A program made the translations under genes and the position numbers. A DNA stretch of 64,000 bases from Paraclostridium ghonii (GTDB lineage: Bacteria; Bacillota; Clostridia; Peptostreptococcales; Peptostreptococcaceae): the NCBI RefSeq assembly GCF_030815085.1, contig NZ_JAUSWG010000005.1, one strand, 5' to 3'. Below, piece after piece: positions 8,702 to 17,439 of the stretch. The notes beneath the pieces were generated by a model. It had not been told where the DNA came from. It saw only the letters and a program-made list of their open reading frames with translations, and did not search any database. Within the stretch, counting starts at the first letter, position 1. The number at the start of each line of letters is the position of its first letter.

Positions 8702-9937
8702 CTATATTTCTTTTAAAATAGTTATTTTTACTAAAGTTCCAAAGTTTTCTTTACTATTTATTTCTATTTTATAATTTTCTTCATAGTAGTAATACAACCT
8801 CTTATTCGCCCTTTTTATTCCTAATTTATCTATATTAGTATCATCTTTTAAATCTAAATCTCTTTGAATTATATTTAATTGCTCTCTATCCATTCCTATT
8901 CCATTATCTTTAATCTTTATAACTATATAATCTTCTTCCTTACCTACGAAAACCTTTACATAACCACCCTCTTCTTTTGCTTCAAGACCATGTATGACAG
9001 AATTTTCAACAAAAGTTTGTAAAATCATAAATGGAATTTTTATATCTTTAAATTCATTCTCAATATCAACTTCATAGTTTAATCTTTCAGAAAACCTTAT
9101 CTTTTGAAGATTTAAATATGACTTTACATAATCAAATTCTTCTTCTAAAGTAATTATTTTATCTGATTTTTTTAACGCATACCTTAGCATATTTGATAAG
9201 TTGTATATTGTTTCGTGAGTTTTTATTGCATTTTCAACTATAGCTAAAGATGAAATGCTATTTAATAAGTTGAATAAAAAATTTGGATTTAACTGTGATT
9301 GAAGAGCTTTTAACTGGTATGACTTGTATTCTTTTTCTAATTTCTCCTTAATTTTTTTACCTTCTTCAAATTTTAAATTTTTATCATCTAATTCTTTTTT
9401 GAGCATTTTTGATGAGCCTTCTGCTACTATATAATTACTTATATGTGACATCATTTCTGCTAATGCTTCTACCTTTGTAAAACTAACTACAGGCAATTTA
9501 TTATAAGCTTTTTCTAGTTCGTCTTTTTCTATTAAATCATCAAAATTTTTTTCTACTGATACTATATTTTCTAAATCTAATTCCTTTGTATCTTCTATTA
9601 AGAGTTGTCCAGCCATTAATGCTCCTACGTATTGCCCGTTTACAATTATAGGAGTAGCAAAGTCAATCAATCCTTTGTGACATACATATATGTATGTTTT
9701 TTTTAATCTAGCAGCCTCAACTCCGCCTCGTGAATCACATCTTTCGCATAAATGAGAGTACATATCATTTTTCCTAATAAGTTTACAGAATTCACTACAT
9801 CCACTATGTGTCGTTAATGCCTTTCCTATATAATCAACTGTTATTATAGCTATACCTGTAGCAGCTGCTATATCATCTTGTATTTTTTGAAATTTTTTTA
9901 TATCTATAATGTCGTCTAAATGGAGTATTTTTTTCAT
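8702..9937 (-). CDS. PocR-domain LytS-type sensor histidine kinase with the phospho-acceptor His changed to Asn
   Basis: The N-terminal part (about 10-175) is a PocR ligand-binding domain, with CSEFCKLIRKND, HLCERCDSRGGVEAAR and YVCHKGLIDFATPI. PocR domains are thought to sense small diols and hydrocarbon-like ligands. A coiled-coil linker (175-210) leads to a LytS-type His_kinase domain. Its motif reads LQSQLNPNFLFNLLNS, where family members have PHFLFN; the codon at 9281-9283 is AAT, so residue 219 is Asn. The ATP-binding half (FVENSVIHG, KDNGIGMD) looks intact. No membrane segment is evident, so it should be a cytoplasmic sensor of glycerol or a related metabolite. Confidence 0.85.
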   Translation of the reverse strand: MKKILHLDDIIDIKKFQKIQDDIAAATGIAIITVDYIGKALTTHSGCSEFCKLIRKNDMYSHLCERCDSRGGVEAARLKKTYIYVCHKGLIDFATPIIVNGQYVGALMAGQLLIEDTKELDLENIVSVEKNFDDLIEKDELEKAYNKLPVVSFTKVEALAEMMSHISNYIVAEGSSKMLKKELDDKNLKFEEGKKIKEKLEKEYKSYQLKALQSQLNPNFLFNLLNSISSLAIVENAIKTHETIYNLSNMLRYALKKSDKIITLEEEFDYVKSYLNLQKIRFSERLNYEVDIENEFKDIKIPFMILQTFVENSVIHGLEAKEEGGYVKVFVGKEEDYIVIKIKDNGIGMDREQLNIIQRDLDLKDDTNIDKLGIKRANKRLYYYYEENYKIEINSKENFGTLVKITILKEI

Positions 9938-10270
9938 ACTTTAGTCTCTCTCCTAATCAATTTTCTCAAAATTCCAATTTTTACTTAGTTTTATTATATT
10001 ATCTTTCCTCTGTAAATTACAAGACCTAATTATAAGTACAAAAAATTCGCTCCGCTCATGTCGCCAACGACTTCGTCCGTTGCTCAAAATTCTTTTTTAC
10101 GCTCAAAACATAGTAATTGGTATAACTAAGTTTCATAGGTTGTCCACAGTTTTTTAGTAAGTGTAATTTCCTTAAGCGTAAAAAAGCATATTCTACATCT
10201 ATATTCTATAAACACTTTATTTAATTTTATAAAATGAAAAATAATTTTTATATAGTTATTTAATAAATGA
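9938..10270. other. Gene-free region with dispersed repeat
   Basis: No reading frame of interest is seen. The stretch carries the upstream region of the sensor gene (with AGGAGAG before its ATG) and the composite repeat described at 10040-10188. Confidence 0.6.
10040..10188. repeat. Dispersed composite intergenic repeat, copy 2
   Basis: The first part (10040-10090) contains ATTCGCTCCGCTCATGTCGCC, then CAACGAC-TTC-GTCCGTTG, a hairpin with one bulged base. It is GC-richer than its surroundings. The same module recurs at 60598-60656 with a longer loop. The second part (10124-10188) matches 941-1006. No protein is encoded, so this looks like a modular repetitive element. Confidence 0.65.
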
Positions 10271-10328
10271 ATATAAAGAATAATTAAAAGGGTGTACAAT
10301 TATACACCCTTTTAATTATTCTTTATAT
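10271..10328. terminator. Very long hairpin terminator after hypA
   Basis: Two perfectly complementary 26-nt arms (10271-10296 and 10303-10328) enclose a 6-nt loop directly after the hypA stop codon. It contains AAAAGGGTGTA at its top. It is unusually long for an intrinsic terminator, and its ends are A/T tracts on both strands. Confidence 0.7.
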
Positions 10329-10329
10329 T

Positions 10330-10671
10330 TTAACAAGCTATAATTTCTTTAATAAAAAATTCTTTACCACATAAAACTTCCCAATTACTACTTTCACATT
10401 TTGGACATTTGCGATTATTTTCAAGTAGATTAAATACGTTATTACAATCTTTGCAAATTCCATTACCTGGTAATATTTCTATTTCTAGTTTTGTATCTTG
10501 TAATATAGTTCTATCAACAGCAGCTGGATAACACTCTCTAATATATCTAGGTATCATTGATGATAATTCTCCTATTTGAAGTACAATTGTATCAACTTTA
10601 TTTAAATTTTGCTCTAACACTACTCTCTCTACAGTCTTTACAACCTCAATTACAACGCCTAATTCATGCAA
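10330..10671 (-). CDS. hypA: Hydrogenase/urease nickel metallochaperone HypA
   Basis: HypA delivers nickel during maturation of [NiFe]-hydrogenase, and of urease in some bacteria. The C-terminal zinc site has two CxxC pairs (CKDC and CPKC), and the N-terminal MHEL nickel motif is required. The frame is open from a GTG at 10680 (reading MNGLHELG). Starting at the TTG at 10671, about six bases after AGGTG, gives the canonical MHELGVV N-terminus with His at position 2, so I use that start (113 residues). hypB lies 43-52 bp upstream. No hydrogenase or urease structural gene is in the window. Confidence 0.88.
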   Translation of the reverse strand: MHELGVVIEVVKTVERVVLEQNLNKVDTIVLQIGELSSMIPRYIRECYPAAVDRTILQDTKLEIEILPGNGICKDCNNVFNLLENNRKCPKCESSNWEVLCGKEFFIKEIIAC

Positions 10672-10723
10672 GCCATTCACCTACCCTACTCATTTATTGA
10701 AATGATTTTCTTAAACCTTCAAA

Positions 10724-11395
10724 TTAATTTCTATTCCAGTTTTTTACTTCTGTACGTATCCAATCTACCCATTCTCCTATACCCTCACCTGTTCTAGCAG
10801 ATATAGGTATAATTTTAATATTAGGATTCAATTTTTTTACATGTGTTTTAAGTTCTTCCATATTGAAATCAAAATAGTCTAATACATCTATCTTATTTAC
10901 TAATAAAACATCTACTATAGAAAACATTAGTGGATATTTTAGTGATTTATCATGACCTTCGGGTATGCTTAAAATCATTGCATTTTTGCAAGCACCAGTA
11001 TCAAACTCTGCAGGACAAACTAAGTTTCCAACATTTTCTAAAATTGCAAAATCTATATCTTCCGTTCCTAATTCCTTTACACCTTGCTTAGTCATATCAG
11101 CATCTAAATGACACATCCCCCCTGTGTGTAATTGAATTACCTTTGTCCCAGTTTTAGAAACTGCATTTGCATCTACATCAGAATCAATATCAGCTTCTAA
11201 AATACCTATTCTCATCTCTTCTTTTAATGCCTCTATAGTTCTTAAAACAGTTGTTGTTTTTCCTGAACCTGGCGAAGACATTAGATTTAATAAAAAGGTT
11301 TTATCTTTTTTTAGCTCATCTCTAAGTAGATTAGCTTGCTTATCATTATCCTCAAAAACACTTTGTTTTATCTCTATTACTTTGTATGTACTCAT
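10724..11395 (-). CDS. hypB: Hydrogenase nickel incorporation GTPase HypB
   Basis: HypB is a SIMIBI-class GTPase that acts with HypA in nickel insertion. The 223-residue protein has the P-loop MSSPGSGKTTTVLR (about 39-52), EADIDSDVDA after it, the metal-site region QLHTGGMCHLDADM, and the guanine-specificity motif NKIDVLDYFDF. It lacks the His-rich N-terminal extension and CxxCGC motif of the E. coli type, as many clostridial forms do. It is the first gene of a two-gene operon with hypA. Confidence 0.92.
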   Translation of the reverse strand: MSTYKVIEIKQSVFEDNDKQANLLRDELKKDKTFLLNLMSSPGSGKTTTVLRTIEALKEEMRIGILEADIDSDVDANAVSKTGTKVIQLHTGGMCHLDADMTKQGVKELGTEDIDFAILENVGNLVCPAEFDTGACKNAMILSIPEGHDKSLKYPLMFSIVDVLLVNKIDVLDYFDFNMEELKTHVKKLNPNIKIIPISARTGEGIGEWVDWIRTEVKNWNRN

Positions 11396-11607
11396 ATAAC
11401 CTCTACCCCTATTCCTGTTGATTTTTAAGATTTAATGGCAAAACATAGCCCTCTGTAGTATTATAGCACCAAAATTACATCAATTCATTAATTCAAAATA
11501 TATTTTGTTCGTTTTCTTACTTTTTTCAGTAAATCCCTTTCATTTAAAAATAAACAGTGCTACAATATTCGTGAATAAGCACTTTATATTTTAAGGGGGT
11601 AATCATA

Positions 11608-12531
11608 ATGTTTTTATTCGAATCTCAACCAATAACAAATTGGCTGATGTTATTTTTTGTATTCATAGTATTAATTGTTTTAAATGAAGTCGGACGCCGT
11701 TATAAATGGGGTGGTATTTCACTATTTGTAATATTGCCAATCATTCTTACATTTTTTGTATGGCCTAAGACTACGAAAGGAACGAGTGTAAATGATTGGT
11801 TTCATTATGCAAAAGTTTATTCTGCTTTAGCTGGGTGTGTAGGTTTTTGGCTAATTCGTCATATAAATGGAGCAACTACTCATAAGTGGGTTTTATGTTT
11901 TCCACCATTAATACTTGCAATTAATATTATGGAAGCTGTTGCACGTGATTTCCAAATAGGTTCTCTTGGACTTACAAGAGAAGTGTTTGAAGGGATGATG
12001 ACATATAGTGGTTCTTGGAACTACTTAAATGGTATTGCTGGAATTTTAAATATTATTACAATTACAGGTTGGATGGGTATATGTATAAGTAAAGATAAAA
12101 GTAAAGATATGTTGTGGCCAGATATGTGCTGGTTTTGGATTATAGCTTATGATATTTGGAATTTTGCATATACTTATAACTGTTTAAGTGACCATGCTTG
12201 GTATTGTGGAATTGCTTTACTTGTTGCTCCAACTGTAGCTGCTTTTACATTAAAAAAAGGAGCTTGGCTACAACATCGTGCTCAAACACTTGCGCTTTGG
12301 TGTATGTTTGCAATGACATCTCCTTCTTTTATAGATAAATCTCAGTTTGCAGTAAAATCAACTCAAAACTCAACTGCATTATTTACAGTAAGTTTAATTG
12401 CACTTCTTACTAATGTAGCATTGTTTGTTTATATGATTTATAAAATAAGAAAAACTAAGATTAATCCATATACTTCAGAACTGTATACAGATTTAAAATG
12501 TTATGAAGAAGTAAAAGCATATGCACAGTAA
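11608..12531 (+). CDS. DUF5692-type polytopic membrane protein
   Basis: The 307-residue protein has seven or eight hydrophobic segments and short loops. I recognise it as the DUF5692 type from FVWPKTT, WFHYAKVYSALAGCVGFW, CFPPLILAINIMEAVARDFQ and the C-terminal NPYTSELYTDLKCYEEVK. No biochemical function is known to me. A strong AAGGGGG ribosome site precedes the ATG, and a perfect terminator follows, so it is a single-gene unit on the strand opposite to its neighbours. Confidence 0.8.
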   Translation: MFLFESQPITNWLMLFFVFIVLIVLNEVGRRYKWGGISLFVILPIILTFFVWPKTTKGTSVNDWFHYAKVYSALAGCVGFWLIRHINGATTHKWVLCFPPLILAINIMEAVARDFQIGSLGLTREVFEGMMTYSGSWNYLNGIAGILNIITITGWMGICISKDKSKDMLWPDMCWFWIIAYDIWNFAYTYNCLSDHAWYCGIALLVAPTVAAFTLKKGAWLQHRAQTLALWCMFAMTSPSFIDKSQFAVKSTQNSTALFTVSLIALLTNVALFVYMIYKIRKTKINPYTSELYTDLKCYEEVKAYAQ

Positions 12532-12561
12532 AAAAGTATTGGCTAATTAGCCAATACTTTT
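12532..12561. terminator. Bidirectional terminator
   Basis: A perfect palindrome, AAAAGTATTGGCTAA with its complement and no loop gap, lies between convergent genes and ends in T on both strands. Confidence 0.85.
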
Positions 12562-12569
12562 TTATTCAT

Positions 12570-13070
12570 TTACATTTTTAATTCAGGGTATAAAATTTTA
12601 AATATTTTCATATTTTTTTCAATCTTTGGAGTATAAAATTTTTCAGCATACTCTCTTCTATCAATGGGACCTTCTTCTCCATTTCTTACACTCCACTCTT
12701 CAACCATTTTACTTAAACTTTCATCTTTAAACTTAGATAAATAGTATGCTCCTAGTTCTAAGCTCGCCTTATTATCTGTTAAATCACTAGGTTTAAAATT
12801 ATCGATTTTTAACTCTTGTGCTAATTTTATTGAAGATTCATCACTAAATCTCAAAATCCCATTGTTAGCATTTTTCACATACTCTTTTTCTTCAAATCTC
12901 GATTCAAAATGTCCAAATGCTGCTAAAAGATATGGATCTATATCATATTCTTTAGAAATACTTTTTATTTCTGATATATCTTTTACTGGATATACAAATT
13001 CTCTAACAATCACTATCCCACCTACTATTACTAATAGTAGTGCTATTATTATAGGTATTATTTTTTTCAT
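12570..13070 (-). CDS. Membrane-anchored SLT-like (lytic transglycosylase fold) protein
   Basis: A hydrophobic N-terminal helix (residues 4-25) precedes a domain of about 130 residues. The order DPYLLAAFGHFESRF, NANNGILRFSDESSIKLAQEL and LELGAYYLSKF resembles the SLT lytic transglycosylase fold. Glu in FES is at the catalytic position, and GILRF stands where GLMQ normally is. It would act outside the membrane on peptidoglycan. The match is partial, so it could be a divergent or non-catalytic member. It follows the BceB-like permease gene by 10 bp and may belong to that operon. Confidence 0.6.
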   Translation of the reverse strand: MKKIIPIIIALLLVIVGGIVIVREFVYPVKDISEIKSISKEYDIDPYLLAAFGHFESRFEEKEYVKNANNGILRFSDESSIKLAQELKIDNFKPSDLTDNKASLELGAYYLSKFKDESLSKMVEEWSVRNGEEGPIDRREYAEKFYTPKIEKNMKIFKILYPELKM

Positions 13071-13080
13071 GATTTACCTC

Positions 13081-15000
13081 CTAATTTTGTTTAGTAACTA
13101 TATTGAAATAAACCTTAGAAGTAATTAGGTAATACACTATATAAATTATTGAATACGGAATTAATGTCCACATCATTACAATTCCTAAATTTTGACTAAG
13201 CATTTTACATACAACATAATTAGCTACAATACTGTGTATGCTTCCTATTATTAGTGGTAAGAAGAAATTAAATCCAACTTGTTTATATACAGATGATTTT
13301 ATATCTTTTTCATCTACTCCAATTTTCTTTAATGTATTATATCTAGGAGCTTCATCTTGAGCTTCTGATAATAGTTTAAAGAATATTACACTTCCTGTAC
13401 AAACTAAGAATACTAATCCTACAAACACTCCTATAAATACCATTATCCCCGAATCTGTAAATCCATCTTTAAATTCTGAATAGTAAGATAGGTATGAAGT
13501 ATCAACTGATTTTTTATACTCACCAACTGCATATTTTTCAGTTAACTTTTTAACTGTATTTTCAAATTCTTCCCCATCTTTTTGATTTGTTATATTGTAT
13601 GTGTAATAATTTTTGACTTCATTATTTGATTTTAAATTTTCAAATATATCATCTGATACGACAATAGTATCCTGGCCATATCCGTTGTATAGCTGTTTAT
13701 CTAAATCTGATTTAAGTTTTAAATTAAGTTCGTTTCCATTATTATTCATATTTATAGATGATTTCTCCATATATTCTTTAGCTTCTTTAGGGTACACATG
13801 TATAAATTCATCATCTTTTATACTTTCTATTTCTTTATCTCCATTTAATTTTAATATTTGATTTAAGTTTGATATAGATATTATTTCATATTCTTCCTCA
13901 TAACCATAGTCATTCTTTTGTGATGATTTGATTGTTAAATAAGTAAATATAGATTTATCAATCAAATCATGATTTTTAGAGTCTTTTAATTCTTTTTCAA
14001 ACTCTTTTATATAATCCTTATTATCTATTTTAAAAGTATAAGAATATGGAGCTTTCTGATCTACCATTTGAGAAGTCATAAAGTAAACGGATATAGATAC
14101 ACCTATAGCAGTTAATGTAGTAGCACTTAATATAGCTATTGTTGCTAACATCTTTGCATTACTTTTTATTCTGTAAAGCAATTGAGATGTAGATATCATG
14201 TTTAATCCTTTATAGTAGTTTGCTCCATTGCTTTTTTGCCTTCTAATTACGAAGTACATAAATGAACCAAAGAATAAAAAGGTCCCTACTACTACCATAA
14301 ATAAAGTCCCAAATGCTCCAAGAATTAAATCCGTGCCCTTTAAAGTTGAAAGGTATATCCCGTATCCAGATAATATGAAGATTACTGATAATAAAGCTAA
14401 CAATTTAGATCCTTTTTTAGATTTTTCAGATATACTTGAAGCTTTAAATAACTCTATAAGTTTAAATTTATATATTATCCTATTACTTTGGTAAGCAATA
14501 ACTAAAAATATTAATATAAACAGTATAAATGTTTCCAAAACTCCTTTGAATGATACTGCAAAACTTATACTTAAATTTAACCCTATAAGCTTTATAAGTA
14601 CACCTAGCATAATTTTAGAAAATAATATTCCAGCTATTGTCCCTATTGTTAATGCAACTACTCCTATTATTAATGTTTCAAAGAATAGAAGAAGACCAAT
14701 CTCTTTATTTTCAATTCCTAGTAATGCATATAACCCAATTTCTTTTTTTCTCTTCTTTATAAAGAAACTATTTGAATACCATATAAATAAAACTGAAAAT
14801 ATTGCTATTACAATCGAAGCTGCATTAAATGCTGTAGATGCCTTAGCACTTCCTGATAACGCAGCATCTATACTCGGATTATATTGAAGGTTTTTAAATG
14901 CATAATATATCCCAACTGTAAAAACTATAGAGAAAAAATATAAGAAATATCCCTTTAGATTTTTCTCTATATTCTTTTTAGCTATATTAAATAAGACCAT
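13081..15000 (-). CDS. BceB-type ABC transporter permease
   Basis: This about 640-residue permease has the BceB/VraG layout: ten hydrophobic segments, an FtsX-type region near residues 50-160 (IKKRKKEIGLYALLGI) and a large extracellular domain (about 310-510). A second conserved block follows (YNTLKKIGVDEKDIKSSVYKQ). Members with the cognate ATPase detoxify or sense peptide antibiotics such as bacitracin. The ATG at 15000 follows GGTGGAG and overlaps the ATPase gene by 14 bp. No two-component genes adjoin it, which is unusual for Bce modules. Confidence 0.85.
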   Translation of the reverse strand: MVLFNIAKKNIEKNLKGYFLYFFSIVFTVGIYYAFKNLQYNPSIDAALSGSAKASTAFNAASIVIAIFSVLFIWYSNSFFIKKRKKEIGLYALLGIENKEIGLLLFFETLIIGVVALTIGTIAGILFSKIMLGVLIKLIGLNLSISFAVSFKGVLETFILFILIFLVIAYQSNRIIYKFKLIELFKASSISEKSKKGSKLLALLSVIFILSGYGIYLSTLKGTDLILGAFGTLFMVVVGTFLFFGSFMYFVIRRQKSNGANYYKGLNMISTSQLLYRIKSNAKMLATIAILSATTLTAIGVSISVYFMTSQMVDQKAPYSYTFKIDNKDYIKEFEKELKDSKNHDLIDKSIFTYLTIKSSQKNDYGYEEEYEIISISNLNQILKLNGDKEIESIKDDEFIHVYPKEAKEYMEKSSINMNNNGNELNLKLKSDLDKQLYNGYGQDTIVVSDDIFENLKSNNEVKNYYTYNITNQKDGEEFENTVKKLTEKYAVGEYKKSVDTSYLSYYSEFKDGFTDSGIMVFIGVFVGLVFLVCTGSVIFFKLLSEAQDEAPRYNTLKKIGVDEKDIKSSVYKQVGFNFFLPLIIGSIHSIVANYVVCKMLSQNLGIVMMWTLIPYSIIYIVYYLITSKVYFNIVTKQN

Positions 15001-15751
15001 TATCTCCACCACCCATCAATGATAAAACATCTAATATTTCTTTAAAAAATTCTTTTCTAGATTCAGTTCTAATAATTTCTTTAAATATTAACCCATCCTT
15101 AATAAATAGAACCCTTTTACAGTAACTTGCTGCAAATGCATCGTGTGTAACCATCATTATAGTAGCTTCTTGATCTTCATTTAATCTAGTCATTGCATTT
15201 AAAAGATCTGTAGATGACTTAGAGTCAAGTGCTCCTGTTGGTTCATCTGCTAATATTAGTGATGGCTTTGTAATTATAGCTCTTGCACAAGCAGTCCTTT
15301 GTTTTTGTCCTCCTGAAATTTCATAAGGATATTTCTCAAGTAAAGTTTCAATACCAAGAGTTTTAGCTATTGAAACTACAGTTTTATTTATTGTTTTTTC
15401 GTTAGCTCTCGAAAGTGCTAAAGGTAGTGCTATGTTATCTTTTACACATAGTGTATCTAATAAGTTAAAATCTTGGAATATAAACCCTAGGCTTTCCCTT
15501 CTAAACTTTGATATTTGTTTGTTGTTTAGGTTTGTTATATTCTTCCCTTCTATCTTTACTTCTCCACTAGTCGCCGTATCAATTGTAGAGACTATGTTTA
15601 AAAGAGTACTTTTACCTGCTCCTGAAGGCCCCATTACTCCTACAAATTCTCCTTTGTTTATATCAAGATCTATACCATTTAATACTGTCTGAGTATTTTT
15701 TTGTGTTCCATATGATTTTTTTAAGTTTCTAACTTCAAGTATTTTTGTCAT
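14987..15751 (-). CDS. BceA-type ABC transporter ATP-binding protein
   Basis: The 254-residue ATPase has Walker A GPSGAGKS, Q-loop FIFQDFNLLDTL, signature ISGGQKQR and Walker B LILADEPTGALDS. It energises the overlapping BceB-like permease. The FNLLDTL after the Q-loop is typical of Bce-type proteins. A GGAGG-like site precedes the ATG. Antimicrobial peptide resistance is the usual role of this pair, inferred from family. Confidence 0.88.
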   Translation of the reverse strand: MTKILEVRNLKKSYGTQKNTQTVLNGIDLDINKGEFVGVMGPSGAGKSTLLNIVSTIDTATSGEVKIEGKNITNLNNKQISKFRRESLGFIFQDFNLLDTLCVKDNIALPLALSRANEKTINKTVVSIAKTLGIETLLEKYPYEISGGQKQRTACARAIITKPSLILADEPTGALDSKSSTDLLNAMTRLNEDQEATIMMVTHDAFAASYCKRVLFIKDGLIFKEIIRTESRKEFFKEILDVLSLMGGGDNGLI

Positions 15752-15863
15752 ATTTGTTATCCTCCTTTTATTATTTACATGACTTAGTATATATTTTTTT
15801 ATGATTTTTTAATATTGATTTATCTATCATTAAAATTACATATTTGTAATGTTATAAAAAAAA

Positions 15864-15883
15864 GTATTGATTTTCATCAATAC
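15864..15883 (-). terminator. Terminator of the HTH-desulfoferrodoxin gene
   Basis: The stem GTATTGAT/ATCAATAC with a TTTC loop lies 22 bp past the stop and is followed on the minus strand by eight T. Confidence 0.8.
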
Positions 15884-15905
15884 CTTTTTGATTATCTTTT
15901 TATTT

Positions 15906-16490
15906 TTATACTATTTGATAATATAATCCATCATTTGTACAGTAAAAATACAATCTTCCATGACCTTGTTTACGGAATCTAAATTGCATATTCCATTCAG
16001 GGTATTGCTTTACAATAAGAGCTCTATCTCCTCTTACATATGCCACAAATGAAATATAATGTTCTTTTTTCATCTCATGTTCAGAAGTTACAAATAATTC
16101 ATCTTCAACAGGTTCTATATTAAGTAAATGTTCATCATCTGCTTTCTTTACTTTTAGTGGCTCTATTTTTTTCCCACAACATGATATAGTTGCATCTCCT
16201 GTAGCTGTCATTAAATTATTACACTGTGTACATACATAAAATCTTAATTTGTTCATATTTCCTCCTACGAATTCGTTTAAATTTATTTCGCCTGATAAAA
16301 TTCCATCCACACTTGTACCAAGTATTTGTGCTAACTCTGGAAGTAAAGAAATATCTGGGCATCCTTGTCCTCGTTCCCATTTACTTATTGTTTTATCACT
16401 TATATTCATTTCATCAGCAACTTGTTTTTGTGTCATATTTTTTTCTTTTCTTAACTGATAAATTAAATTACCAATCTTTTTACAATCCAT
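15906..16490 (-). CDS. HTH (XRE) regulator fused to a desulfoferrodoxin-like domain
   Basis: Residue numbers here count from an upstream GTG at 16499. Residues 7-68 form an XRE helix-turn-helix (QKQVADEMNISDKTISKWERG). Residues 86-115 match a desulforedoxin-type FeS4 site with C90, C93 and the C107-C108 pair in FYVCTQC and ISCCGKK. Residues 121-197 resemble a superoxide reductase domain: EHLLNIEP (H124), HEMKKEHYI (H141, H147) and YCTNDGLY (C187). The fourth iron-ligand His of superoxide reductase (in YCNxHG) is Asp190. I place the start at the ATG at 16490 after GAGGTGG. The layout suggests a redox or superoxide sensor; its target is unknown. Confidence 0.8.
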   Translation of the reverse strand: MDCKKIGNLIYQLRKEKNMTQKQVADEMNISDKTISKWERGQGCPDISLLPELAQILGTSVDGILSGEINLNEFVGGNMNKLRFYVCTQCNNLMTATGDATISCCGKKIEPLKVKKADDEHLLNIEPVEDELFVTSEHEMKKEHYISFVAYVRGDRALIVKQYPEWNMQFRFRKQGHGRLYFYCTNDGLYYQIV

Positions 16491-16565
16491 CTGCTCCACC
16501 TCTTAATAATAATTTAAACTACTTATAAATTTAATTCAATAAACGAATCGTAGAGTAAAGAAAAA

Positions 16566-16591
16566 GACATACTTAAAAATTTAAGTATGTC
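16566..16591 (-). terminator. Terminator of the TlpA/4Fe-4S operon
   Basis: GACATACTTAAA pairs with TTTAAGTATGTC. On the minus strand a TTTTTC run follows. Confidence 0.75.
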
Positions 16592-16608
16592 CCAATTTAT
16601 TTTAAATA

Positions 16609-17439
16609 TTACAATTTAAACCCCTTTTTTATAGCATCAGTTGGACATACTTTTACGCATTCTCCACATCTGATACAATCAATGCTGTTTGGTTTTTTAT
16701 AAACTTCTATATCCATATGACATTTTCTAACACATGCATTACACCCTACACATTTTTCTTTATCAATGTTGTATTTATAAAAACTAAACTTATTAAATAT
16801 TGAATAAAACGCCCCTAATGGACAAAGGTATCTACAAAACGGTCTATATACAAATATAGATAGTATAATAATTGCTATGAGTATGAACAATTTCCAATCA
16901 TACAAAAATCCAACAGTGCTTCTTAATGATTCATTTAAAAGTACTAGGGGTATACCTCCCTCTAAAGTACCTGCAGGACATATAAATTCACAGAAATACG
17001 GTTTAGATAATCCAAATTCATTAGTTACAAACATAGGTAAAATTATTACAAACACTAATAGTACTACATATTTTAAATATTTTAATGCTTTATCTAAATT
17101 TTTATTTACTTTAATTTTCTTTACCTTAATTTTGTATAATAAATCTTGGAAAAATCCAAATGGGCATAACCAACCACATATAAATCTACCAAATACAACT
17201 CCAAATAAAGTCATTAATCCAATTACATAATATGAAAAATTGTATTTTATGCTTCCTAATACAGCTTGTAATGACCCTATAGGACATGACCCTAGTGCCC
17301 CAGGACATGAATAACAGTTAAGCCCTGGAACGCATAGCTTTTTAGTATCTCCTTGATATATGCCTTTTTCAATGAATCCTTTAAAGTTAGCATTTGTGAG
17401 TAAAGTAGCTATTAATTGAGTTATATTCCTTTTATCCAA
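16609..17439 (-). CDS. Membrane-bound 4Fe-4S ferredoxin-type protein (NapH/YccM-like)
   Basis: This 276-residue protein has about five membrane helices and two CxxxCP loops (GWLCPFGFFQD, RYLCPLGAFYS) as in NapH/NosR-type proteins. A C-terminal 2[4Fe-4S] domain carries CVGCNACVRKC and CIRCGECVKVCP. It probably moves electrons across the membrane. The start is a TTG whose GGAG site lies inside the preceding CXXC gene, with an 8-bp overlap. In other Clostridia such a gene commonly travels with the CXXC mini-protein and the TlpA lipoprotein, suggesting a thiol-reducing pathway outside the cell. Confidence 0.82.
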   Translation of the reverse strand: MDKRNITQLIATLLTNANFKGFIEKGIYQGDTKKLCVPGLNCYSCPGALGSCPIGSLQAVLGSIKYNFSYYVIGLMTLFGVVFGRFICGWLCPFGFFQDLLYKIKVKKIKVNKNLDKALKYLKYVVLLVFVIILPMFVTNEFGLSKPYFCEFICPAGTLEGGIPLVLLNESLRSTVGFLYDWKLFILIAIIILSIFVYRPFCRYLCPLGAFYSIFNKFSFYKYNIDKEKCVGCNACVRKCHMDIEVYKKPNSIDCIRCGECVKVCPTDAIKKGFKL

